DNA of 12,911 bases from positions 1 through 12,911 of the forward strand of contig JAJYEB010000017.1 of NCBI GenBank assembly GCA_021790375.1, given 5' to 3'. A model generated the notes under the pieces. It was given only the letters and a program-made list of their open reading frames with translations, made no database searches and had not been told where the DNA came from. Made by a program: the position numbers and the translations under genes. Position 1 is the stretch's first letter. The number at the start of each line of letters is the position of its first letter. Positions 1 through 5,985 of this stretch are shown here, one piece after another. Source of the DNA: Chloroflexota bacterium. GTDB lineage: Bacteria; Chloroflexota; Limnocylindria; Limnocylindrales; CSP1-4.

Positions 1-5
1 CGCCG

Positions 6-569
6 GTGCCCGACCTTTACCGGATCCTGCAGGTCGACCCTGAGGCCGAGCCCGAGGTGATCCGCGCGGCGTACCTGTGCCTGGCAAAGAAGTACCACCC
101 CGACAGGGGCGGCGGCACCGGTGAGCAGATGGTCGCCTTGAACTCGGCGTGGGCCGTGCTCGGCAATACCGAGAAGCGAGCTGCCTACCACCGATCGCAG
201 TCCGCGCCGGCGGGGTCCTCGGTCACACCGCCGACCCGGACCGACCAGGGCGAGGCGAAGGCGGTGTATGCGCGGCCAGGGCCCGCCCACACCGTCGGCT
301 CGACCGGCACGACGCTCGATTTCGGCCGGTATGCGGGCTGGACGCTCGATGCCCTCGCACGCGCCGACCCCGACTACCTCGAGTGGCTGGCCCGGGCGCC
401 GATCGGGATGCGCTATCGCGCCGAGATCCACGCGCTCCTGGCCGCCCGCCGGCCCACGGCGGCCGGTGCCCCCGGGCAGGGTCGTGGACGGACGCAGCCC
501 TCGTCACCCCAGGGGCGCACCCACGGGCGTAGGCTGCCCTGGCATGCTCGGCCGTGGGCTGATCGCTGA
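6..569 (+). CDS. J-domain (DnaJ-like) protein with ExoX-like C-terminal module
   Basis: 187 residues from GTG 6. Residues 3-64 form a J domain with the HPD signature at 31-33 after a basic helix II; in this family HPD stimulates the ATPase of a DnaK/Hsp70 partner. The Gly/Phe and zinc-finger regions of true DnaJ are absent, so this is a type III J protein. Residues about 66-103 are a low-complexity linker. Residues 104-146 carry FGRYAGWTL and DPDYLEWL, matching the short FGK-G...DPxYLxWL module known from the C-terminus of exonuclease X-like proteins. The last 40 residues are basic and probably disordered. The start is uncertain: only five bases precede it and the frame is open to the window edge, so the protein may begin upstream. 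The partner and client are unknown; the C-terminal module suggests, but does not prove, a nucleic-acid link. Confidence 0.85.
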   Translation: MPDLYRILQVDPEAEPEVIRAAYLCLAKKYHPDRGGGTGEQMVALNSAWAVLGNTEKRAAYHRSQSAPAGSSVTPPTRTDQGEAKAVYARPGPAHTVGSTGTTLDFGRYAGWTLDALARADPDYLEWLARAPIGMRYRAEIHALLAARRPTAAGAPGQGRGRTQPSSPQGRTHGRRLPWHARPWADR

Positions 570-573
570 CGAC

Positions 574-587
574 CCGGCGCGTGCCGG
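574..587 (+). terminator. Short hairpin just after the J-domain gene
   Basis: CCGGC (574-578) and GCCGG (583-587) pair around a four-base GCGT loop, starting five bases after the stop codon at 569. No T tract follows. With only five base pairs it could easily be chance in this GC-rich DNA; position is the main reason to list it. Confidence 0.25.
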
Positions 588-865
588 CGAGACACGGGGG
601 CCATGCGGGGAAGTACGTCGAGAGAGACGCCGACAAGATCAGGCGGCAACAACCCCGGCCGCCTGACAGCCGCCCTGGCCTCGCGGCTCCACCTCGCCGC
701 GTCAGGCAGCGCCCGCGTGGCGTCGACGGTCCATGCGGTGAGAGCGCCGGAGCGGCGTCGGAACCGAGGCACGGTGCAGACGCAATGACTGTTCCGTCGT
801 CGGGTCATTTCCACTGGCGTCGCAAAGGAGTCATATCGGCCGATCGGGCCGGAGGGAGCGAGCAC

Positions 866-937
866 ATGCATCGAGTCAGCGTCGTGATCCCCGCGCTCAA
901 CTACCTCCAGATTCAGTTCAGAATTTTCACCAGGTGA
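866..937 (+). pseudogene. Possible N-terminal stub of a family 2 glycosyltransferase
   Basis: ATG 866 is preceded by a purine-rich ribosome-binding site (GGAGGGAG, 851-858). The first twelve residues, MHRVSVVIPALN, match the conserved opening beta strand of GT-A fold family 2 glycosyltransferases (VSVVIPALNE), which binds the nucleotide sugar. After Asn12 the similarity ends: eleven unrelated residues follow and a TGA closes the frame at residue 23. No other frame downstream restores a glycosyltransferase. The plausible reading is a gene broken near position 901 by deletion or rearrangement. It could also be a chance match, since only about ten residues carry the signal. Confidence 0.4.
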
Positions 938-1180
938 GGGCCAAGGTCGGGATCGACCGGTCGCGCCCGGCATGAGCGCAACCGTCTCGTCTGTGCGCGC
1001 TGGCTCGCGTGCGCGTGTATGGCGCGCTGGTGGTGGCATCGGACTGACGCCCCGACAACCGCCGCTCGGTTATGCGCGCACTGTCAGCGACGCGCGGCAC
1101 GCCCCTGCAAGGGACCGCAGCTTTGCCAGCGATCCGGTGGCGTTCGCCGCCCGGTCGCGACGGTGGCCCACGATCGGCGG

Positions 1181-2164
1181 CTACCAGCGCTGGTGAACCA
1201 GCGGCTTGACGCGCTCCGCGTAGAGGCGGGCGATCCGTTCCATGGCCTCGGCCGGCAGCGGGGCGAGGTCTGCGGCGGCAGCATTCGCGCGGGCCTGCTC
1301 CGGTGTCTTCGCGCCCGGGATGGCGGCCGTCACCGCATCGGACATGAGGATCCAGCGCAGCGTCATCTGGGCCAGGGTGGCACTGGCCGGGACGAGCGCG
1401 CGGAGCTCGTCCACGAGCGCGAGGCCCGTCTCGTAATCGACTCCGGCGAACGTCTCGCCCACGTCGAACGCCTCGCCGTGCCGGTTGAACCGGCGGTGGT
1501 CCGATCCGTCGAAGACCGTCTCCCTGGTCAGCTTGCCGGTGAGGAGTCCGGATGCGAGGGGGACCCGGGCGAGCACGCCGACGTCGCGACGGGCCGCCTC
1601 GGCCAGGAAGCGTTCCGCCGGGCGCTGGCGGACGATGTTGTAGATGATCTGCACCGAGGCGACCCCCGGGAACTCGATCGCCTTGAGCCCCTCCTCGACG
1701 CGCTCCACGCTCACGCCGTAGCTGGCGATCGCACCGGCCGACACGAGGTCATCGAGCGCCCCGAAGATCTCCGGGCGGTAGTAGACGGCCGTCGGGAGGC
1801 AGTGGAGCTGCACCAGGTCCAGGCGGTCGACCCCCAGGTTGTCGCGGCTCCGGTCGACCCAGCCGCGGAACGCCTCCGGACTGTACTGCGCCAGGTCCAG
1901 CGGCACGCGACGGCCCATCTTCGTGGCCACGAAGAGCGACTCGCCGCTCCGCTCCCGGAGGAACTGCCCGATCAGGCGCTCGCTCCGGCCGTCTCCGTAG
2001 ACGTCCGCGGTGTCGAAGAGCGTCACGCCCGCATCGGCGGCCGCGTGGAGTGCACGAAGGCTGCTGGCATCGTCCACGGTGCCCCAGTCACCACCGATCG
2101 CCCACGCGCCGAAGCCGATCGCGCCGACCATGCGCCGGGTCTTGCCGAGCCGCCGGTACTCCAC
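1181..2164 (-). CDS. Aldo/keto reductase
   Basis: 327 residues, a usual length for NAD(P)H-dependent aldo/keto reductases of the YajO/Tas-like bacterial groups. They fold as a TIM barrel and reduce aldehydes or ketones in the cytoplasm. The catalytic tetrad is complete: Asp51 and Tyr56 in FDTADVYGDGRSE, Lys82 in VATKMG, His121 in LVQLHCLP. The start is GTG 2164, chosen because GGGAGG lies about nine bases upstream and family similarity begins right there (EYRRLGKT); the open frame upstream to 2326 has no family character. It is divergent from the isochorismatase-fold gene, with 77 bases between the starts and a -10-like TATCCT (2202-2197, minus strand) giving a short leader. The substrate cannot be told from sequence. 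Confidence 0.93.
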   Translation of the reverse strand: MEYRRLGKTRRMVGAIGFGAWAIGGDWGTVDDASSLRALHAAADAGVTLFDTADVYGDGRSERLIGQFLRERSGESLFVATKMGRRVPLDLAQYSPEAFRGWVDRSRDNLGVDRLDLVQLHCLPTAVYYRPEIFGALDDLVSAGAIASYGVSVERVEEGLKAIEFPGVASVQIIYNIVRQRPAERFLAEAARRDVGVLARVPLASGLLTGKLTRETVFDGSDHRRFNRHGEAFDVGETFAGVDYETGLALVDELRALVPASATLAQMTLRWILMSDAVTAAIPGAKTPEQARANAAAADLAPLPAEAMERIARLYAERVKPLVHQRW

Positions 2165-2196
2165 GTTCCGTATCCTCCCGGGTGACGATCGAGGCA

Positions 2197-2202
2197 AGGA
2201 TA
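2197..2202 (-). promoter_or_regulatory. Putative -10 element for the aldo/keto reductase
   Basis: On the minus strand this reads TATCCT. It would start transcription near 2190, leaving a leader of about 26 bases that includes the GGGAGG ribosome-binding site. It lies inside the 11-base CTATCCTTGCC (2203-2193) that recurs at 5931-5921 in the other divergent intergenic region. No -35 box is evident. Confidence 0.4.
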
Positions 2203-2241
2203 GGGCGGCGGACGCCCCAGGCGTGCGAAAGGAACGGGAGT

Positions 2242-2835
2242 ATGGATCTCGCCTTCGAACCGGCGCGGACGGCGCTGGTGGTGATCGACCTGCAGCGGGG
2301 CATCGTGGACGCCCCCACGAGCCCACGCCCCGCGAGCGACGTGGTGGCCCGGGTGGCGGCCATCGCCGATGCCCTGCGCGGCGCCGGCGGGACCGTGGTC
2401 CTCGTGCACGTCACGCCCTCGGAGGACGGCAGGGATGCCCTGCGCCCCATCACGGACGCGCCGGCCTGGCGTCCAGGGCCGCGTTCGCCCGACTGGGCGC
2501 AGCTGGTGCCGGAGCTCGGGCCCCTGCCCGGCGACATCCTGATCACCAAGCGCCAGTGGGGCGCGTTCTACGGCACCGAGCTCGACCTGCAGCTCCGACG
2601 GCGCGGGATCGGGACCCTGCTGCTGGCGGGGATCTCGACCAACGTCGGCGTCGAGAGCACCGCGCGGGACGCCTATGAGCGGGGGTACCAGCAGGTCTTC
2701 GTCGAGGACGCGATGGCCGCCCGGGATGCGACCGAGCACGAGCACACGGTGCGGACCGTGTTCCCGCGGATCGGCCGGGTCCGCTCGACCGCCGACGTGC
2801 TGGCTGCGCTGGGAGCCGGCACGAAACAGGATTGA
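2242..2835 (+). CDS. Isochorismatase-fold hydrolase, Gly in place of catalytic Cys
   Basis: 197 residues, single-domain isochorismatase/cysteine-hydrolase fold. Asp16 (VVIDLQ) and Lys103 (ITKRQWGAFYG) correspond to the first two triad residues, and the cis-peptide/nucleophile loop is GISTNVGVESTARDA. The residue that is Cys in nicotinamidases and N-carbamoyl amidases is Gly136. Gly at this site is known in EntB-type isochorismatases, which hydrolyse a vinyl ether without a thiol nucleophile, and in a set of uncharacterised relatives with TNxGVESTAR. A thiol amidase activity is therefore unlikely; the true substrate is unknown. ATG 2242 was chosen because GGAACGGGAG lies just upstream and the fold begins at residue 8. 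It is divergent from the aldo/keto reductase and convergent with the hydrolase operon, and no siderophore or phenazine genes are near. Confidence 0.9.
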   Translation: MDLAFEPARTALVVIDLQRGIVDAPTSPRPASDVVARVAAIADALRGAGGTVVLVHVTPSEDGRDALRPITDAPAWRPGPRSPDWAQLVPELGPLPGDILITKRQWGAFYGTELDLQLRRRGIGTLLLAGISTNVGVESTARDAYERGYQQVFVEDAMAARDATEHEHTVRTVFPRIGRVRSTADVLAALGAGTKQD

Positions 2836-2871
2836 CGCCGCGCCGGGACCGGGTGTCCGGCGTGCGCGGCG
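2836..2871. terminator. Bidirectional hairpin filling a convergent gene gap
   Basis: CGCCGCGC (2836-2843) pairs perfectly with GCGCGGCG (2864-2871). Inside, CCGG-G-AC and GTCCGG can extend the stem with a one-base bulge and a small loop. The repeat begins on the base after one stop codon (TGA, 2833-2835) and ends on the base before the opposing stop codon (CTA, 2872-2874). It lacks a T tract, but position between convergent genes and symmetry make a shared terminator the simplest reading. Confidence 0.6.
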
Positions 2872-4089
2872 CTAGGCCGGCGGCGGGTAGAGGACGTCCA
2901 GCAGCGCGTTCACGAGGATGTCCGGATCGACGTGATCGGAGTTGGTCGTGACCGCGATCGAGACCCCGGTGCCGGGAAAGTAGCGCATCGACGTGTGGTA
3001 GCCGGAGAGCGACCCGTCGTGGCCCCACGACCCCTGGCCGCTCAGGCTGCGCCGCTGGACGCCCAGCCCGTACGGCAGCCGTGGATGGAACGCGGCGGTC
3101 AGGCCGAAGTCCAGCATCTGCGCGAGCTCCGGAGGTGGCAGGACCCGGCCCCGGTACAGGTACAGCGCCCAGCGAGCCAGGTCGTCGGCAGTGGTGACGA
3201 GGGAACCCGCGGCGCCCAGGGACGTGCCGAGCGAGGTGAACGGCAGGTGCGGTGTGCCGTCGGAGAGGTCCTTCACCGCCCACGTCGCATAGCTCGTGTA
3301 CTCGTACCCGTGGGCGATGGTGCCGCTGATCGGCTCCTCGCTCTGGAGGAACGTGTGGGTCAGGCGGAGCGGCACGAAGAACCGCTGCCGCAGGAGCGTG
3401 GCGAGGGTCTGTCCCGTGGCGCGTTCCACGATCTGGCCGGCCAGGATGTAGTTGGAGTTCGAGTAGGACCAGCCCTGGCCCGGTGCGAAGAGCGGGTGCC
3501 CGACGTAGGCGAGCACCTGGTCGGGCGTCCAGGCCTCCCGAGGGTGGGCGCTCAGTGCGTCGAGCAGTGCCTGGTGGTTGAACGCGTCGTTCACGCCGCT
3601 GGTGTGGTCGAGAAGCTCGCGGATGGTGATGCCGGTGTCGTACGGAAGGCCGGGCAGCCAGCGGCTGATCGGGTCGTCGAGCCCGAGCACGCCCTGGCCC
3701 GCGAGCTGCAGCACCAGGGCGGCCACGAACGTCTTGGTGACGCTGCCGGCGTCGAGCAGCGTCAGGTTGCCCATGGCCTGGTGGGCTGCGAGGTCGCCGA
3801 AGCCGGCATGGCCCAGCCAGGCGGAGCCGTCCGGGTACCGGATGACGGCCTGCAGGCCCGGTAGATGGTTCTCGCTCCGGAGACGCGCCAGCGCGGCAGT
3901 GAGCCGGGCGGTGATCGCCGGCGTGAAGCGCGGCGGCGAGGTCGCCGCGACCACGAACGACCGATCGGGCGACCGGGGCGCGAGACCAGCCGGGCTGGAG
4001 CCGGGGGTGGCCGACGCCCCGGATGGAAGCGCTCCGCCGGCGAGGAGCAGCGCGACCGCCAGCCCCAGCAGGCGAGGTGCGGCCGTCAT
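2872..4089 (-). CDS. Secreted serine hydrolase, R61 DD-carboxypeptidase / class C beta-lactamase fold
   Basis: 405 residues. An N-terminal signal peptide (hydrophobic 7-20, AXA site A25-S26-A27) has no lipobox, so the product should be released outside the membrane. The three active-site motifs of the penicillin-recognising fold are present: S116-V-T-K119 (nucleophile Ser, general-base Lys), Y209-S-N211 and H357-D-G359. The SVTK/YSN/HxG pattern matches the Streptomyces R61 DD-peptidase more than class C beta-lactamases, which use KTG at the third site. A D-Ala peptidase or esterase role is more likely than antibiotic resistance. The start ATG 4089 overlaps the stop of the upstream paralogue (ATGA), and its own ribosome-binding site is weak, suggesting translational coupling. 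It is clearly a tandem duplicate of its neighbour. The substrate is unproven. Confidence 0.92.
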   Translation of the reverse strand: MTAAPRLLGLAVALLLAGGALPSGASATPGSSPAGLAPRSPDRSFVVAATSPPRFTPAITARLTAALARLRSENHLPGLQAVIRYPDGSAWLGHAGFGDLAAHQAMGNLTLLDAGSVTKTFVAALVLQLAGQGVLGLDDPISRWLPGLPYDTGITIRELLDHTSGVNDAFNHQALLDALSAHPREAWTPDQVLAYVGHPLFAPGQGWSYSNSNYILAGQIVERATGQTLATLLRQRFFVPLRLTHTFLQSEEPISGTIAHGYEYTSYATWAVKDLSDGTPHLPFTSLGTSLGAAGSLVTTADDLARWALYLYRGRVLPPPELAQMLDFGLTAAFHPRLPYGLGVQRRSLSGQGSWGHDGSLSGYHTSMRYFPGTGVSIAVTTNSDHVDPDILVNALLDVLYPPPA

Positions 4090-5453
4090 GGCGTGACTGC
4101 CGCCGATGGTGACGGCCCGGGCGAGCCGGGCGGCGCGGCCCCGCCGGAGGCATCCACCGCGTCGAGCAGGGCAGCCACGAGCGCGTCGGGGTTCGTGGTG
4201 TCGTCGTTCACCAGCACCACGATGGTCAGGCCCGTGGCGGGGAAGTACCGCATCGCGGCGTGGTACCCGGAGAGCAGGCCCGAGTGGCCCCACGACGCCT
4301 GCCCGCGGAACGTGACTTCCTGCACGCCGAGCCCGTACGGCCACCGGGGGTGCAGGCCGCGGGTGAGCCCGAAATCGAGCATCTCACCGAGCGCCGGGGC
4401 GGGGAGCACCCGCCCGCCGTAGAGCGCCTGGGCCCAGCGCGACAGGTCGCCGGCGGTGGAGACCACGGCACCTGCGGTGCCCAGGGCGGTCGCGAGCGAG
4501 GTGAAGGGCAGGTACGGCGAGCCGTCGGAGAGCGCCGTCAGCGCCCAGGTGGTGTTGGCCGGCGCGTCGTATCCGAGTGCCGTGGGGCCGGGCACCGGCT
4601 CCTCGCCCTGCAGGAAGGTGTGCGACATGCCGAGGGGATCCAGGAACCGCTGCCGGATCAGGGTCCCGACGCTCTGTCCGGTTGCCTTCTGGAGGATCTG
4701 GCCCAGCAGGAGGTAGTTGGCGTTGGAGTAGTACCAGCCCCTGCCCGGCGCGAAATGCGGTCTCCCCACGTACCGCAGGACCCGGGCCGGCGTCCAGGCC
4801 ACCCGCGGGCGCGCACCCAGCGCGTCGAGCAGGCTGGTGTGGGCGAACGGATCGTCGATCCCGCTGGTGTGGTCCAGCAGCTCACGGATGGTGGCGCCGC
4901 TGTTGCCCGCGGCACCCGGCAGCCAGCGGCTCAGCGGATCCGACAGTCCGAGCACGCCCTGGTCGACCAGCTGCAGCGTGAGGGCGGCGACGAAGGTCTT
5001 GGTGATGCTGCCCACGTCGAACAGGGTCGTGGTGCTCACGGGCTGGCGAGTCGCCAGGTCGGCGAACCCGGCGTGGCCGTTCCAGGTCCAGCCGTCCGGG
5101 TACCCCACCGCCGCCTGCACGCCGGGCAGGTGGTCGACCGACCGGATCCGCAGCAGCGCCGCGGACAGTCGCGCGGCGACCGCAGCGGCCGGGGCCGCAC
5201 TCCCGCCGGATCCGGGCGATGCCGTGGCCGATCCGCCGGCGGCAACCGCACCGCCGCCGATGCCGGAGGTCGACGCACGCGCGCCGGTCGTGGCAGGGTT
5301 GGAGGCGATGGCGGGCTCGGAGGGTGCCGCGCCGCAGGCGAGCACCGCCACGGCCAGCACGGCCGACAGCAGGGCGGTGGCCCGGGGGCGAGGCCCGCGA
5401 CCGCGACGCGACGCGGGTCGCGCCGGTTGCGCTGCGGGCGGTCGAGGACGCAT
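4086..5453 (-). CDS. Lipoprotein serine hydrolase, paralogue of the downstream gene
   Basis: 455 residues. A long basic n-region (1-25) and a hydrophobic stretch lead to a lipobox VLAC with Cys40, so the protein is probably lipid-anchored on the outer face of the membrane. Residues 41-91 are an Ala/Gly/Ser-rich tether. The catalytic domain (about 92-432) has S149-I-T-K152, Y242-S-N244 and H390-S-G392, the complete motif set of the R61 DD-peptidase / class C beta-lactamase fold. It shares long identical blocks with the next gene, such as IRELLDHTSG, LPFTSL and YGLGVQ. The tail (434-455) is Pro/Ser/Ala-rich. ATG 5453 follows GAGG on the minus strand. It lies 51 bases after the small membrane-protein gene on the same strand, so they probably share a transcript. 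Confidence 0.92.
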   Translation of the reverse strand: MRPRPPAAQPARPASRRGRGPRPRATALLSAVLAVAVLACGAAPSEPAIASNPATTGARASTSGIGGGAVAAGGSATASPGSGGSAAPAAAVAARLSAALLRIRSVDHLPGVQAAVGYPDGWTWNGHAGFADLATRQPVSTTTLFDVGSITKTFVAALTLQLVDQGVLGLSDPLSRWLPGAAGNSGATIRELLDHTSGIDDPFAHTSLLDALGARPRVAWTPARVLRYVGRPHFAPGRGWYYSNANYLLLGQILQKATGQSVGTLIRQRFLDPLGMSHTFLQGEEPVPGPTALGYDAPANTTWALTALSDGSPYLPFTSLATALGTAGAVVSTAGDLSRWAQALYGGRVLPAPALGEMLDFGLTRGLHPRWPYGLGVQEVTFRGQASWGHSGLLSGYHAAMRYFPATGLTIVVLVNDDTTNPDALVAALLDAVDASGGAAPPGSPGPSPSAAVTP

Positions 5454-5504
5454 GTCCCCGCCGCCTCGCGCGTTCAGTGAACCAGGCGGCAGCTCAGCGG
5501 CCCG

Positions 5505-5864
5505 TCACAGCGCGATGACGTGGGCGAAGTCGATGAGCAGCCAGACCAGGGCCATGATCACGGCGACGGCGCCCGCGAACGTGCCGATCCGCCGGAGGTC
5601 CTGCGCCACGTACACGTACTCGTTCGCGGCGCGCTGTGCCAGCAGTCCGCTCGGCTTTCCGTTGGCGCGCGCCTGCGGACGCGTGGGGGCGGAGCGCGGC
5701 TCCATAGCCGCGACGGCGGGCGCGACGGGGGCCGTGGCGACCGCCGCGGGGCTTTCCGCCGGGGTGGAGGCGCGCTGGGTCGGAGTGGCGGCGCGCTGTG
5801 CAGGGACCGGGCCCTGGGGCCGCTGGCGCCTGGTTGACCGCGTGGCGCGCGAGCGCTTGCTCAT
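5505..5864 (-). CDS. Small C-terminally anchored membrane protein, function unknown
   Basis: 119 residues. The first 70 are basic and Ala/Pro/Thr-rich with no obvious fold. Residues 79-92 (AANEYVYVAQDLRR) look like a conserved juxtamembrane segment, and residues 93-116 form a single hydrophobic helix ending nearly at the C-terminus. The charge pattern predicts the long tail in the cytoplasm. I do not recognise a family. ATG 5864 is chosen because the open frame upstream extends over the divergent helicase start and loses protein character; GAGG lies about 13 bases upstream, so the ribosome-binding site is poor. It is the first gene of the probable operon with the two serine hydrolases, and is divergent from the helicase-nuclease. 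It could be an assembly or targeting helper, but that is only context. Confidence 0.72.
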   Translation of the reverse strand: MSKRSRATRSTRRQRPQGPVPAQRAATPTQRASTPAESPAAVATAPVAPAVAAMEPRSAPTRPQARANGKPSGLLAQRAANEYVYVAQDLRRIGTFAGAVAVIMALVWLLIDFAHVIAL

Positions 5865-5924
5865 GGCGCGGAGGGACCTCGTGCAATCGGATCGGCGGGG
5901 CGGAGGGACGCCGCCCGGGCGGCA

Positions 5925-5933
5925 AGGATAGCA
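5925..5933 (-). promoter_or_regulatory. Putative extended -10 for the membrane-protein/hydrolase operon
   Basis: On the minus strand this reads TGCTATCCT: an extended -10 TG (5933-5932) followed by TATCCT (5930-5925). Transcription would begin near 5918, about 54 bases before ATG 5864. The core CTATCCTTGCC (5931-5921) is identical to the one upstream of the aldo/keto reductase. On the plus strand the overlapping TAGCAT (5929-5934) could serve the helicase gene, so divergent promoters may overlap here. Confidence 0.4.
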
Positions 5934-5962
5934 TCCCGGCTCGGAGGGCCGTGACGCACAAG

Positions 5963-5982
5963 GTGGCACGACCGGGTGCCAC
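5963..5982. promoter_or_regulatory. Perfect inverted repeat just before the helicase-nuclease start
   Basis: GTGGCAC (5963-5969) and GTGCCAC (5976-5982) form a perfect seven-base inverted repeat around a six-base spacer, ending three bases before GTG 5986. It could be a dimeric repressor site or an mRNA hairpin. AAGG (5960-5963) at its base is the only ribosome-binding-site-like sequence nearby, and folding would bring it close to the start codon. It does not resemble a known SOS box (GAAC-N4-GTTC). Confidence 0.4.
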
Positions 5983-5985
5983 GGT

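Larger units (their letters stand above)
570..1180. other. Gene-poor gap with no intact gene
   Basis: About 610 bases between the J-domain gene and the end of the aldo/keto reductase gene. None of the open frames here, on either strand, gives a protein-like composition. A short hairpin follows the J-domain stop (574-587). The stretch around 780-935 is less GC-rich than its surroundings and holds a possible glycosyltransferase start (866-937). I see no tRNA, transposase, or terminal inverted repeats. It may be a decayed region or a rearrangement scar. Confidence 0.6.

Noticed and set aside
954..963. Ten-base palindrome CGACCGGTCG as an operator or integration site
   Set aside because: Such short palindromes are frequent by chance in GC-rich DNA, and there is no neighbouring gene start, tRNA or repeat partner.
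972..1196. Small plus-strand open frame of 74 residues in the gene-poor gap
   Set aside because: No ribosome-binding site, Arg/Ala-rich random composition, and it runs into the end of the aldo/keto reductase gene.
1019..2185. Long plus-strand open frame (388 residues) across the reductase gene
   Set aside because: It is antisense to the aldo/keto reductase, is His/Arg/Val-rich without domain character, and arises from third-position GC bias.
4086..5453. Naming the serine hydrolases as beta-lactamase resistance genes
   Set aside because: The third motif is HSG or HDG, not KTG, and the pattern fits R61-type DD-peptidases and esterases; resistance cannot be inferred.
4260..5480. Long plus-strand open frame (406 residues), and a similar one at 2932-3864
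   Set aside because: Both are antisense to the two serine hydrolases, which have complete catalytic motifs and signal peptides; the antisense proteins show low-complexity Arg/Gly/Val composition.
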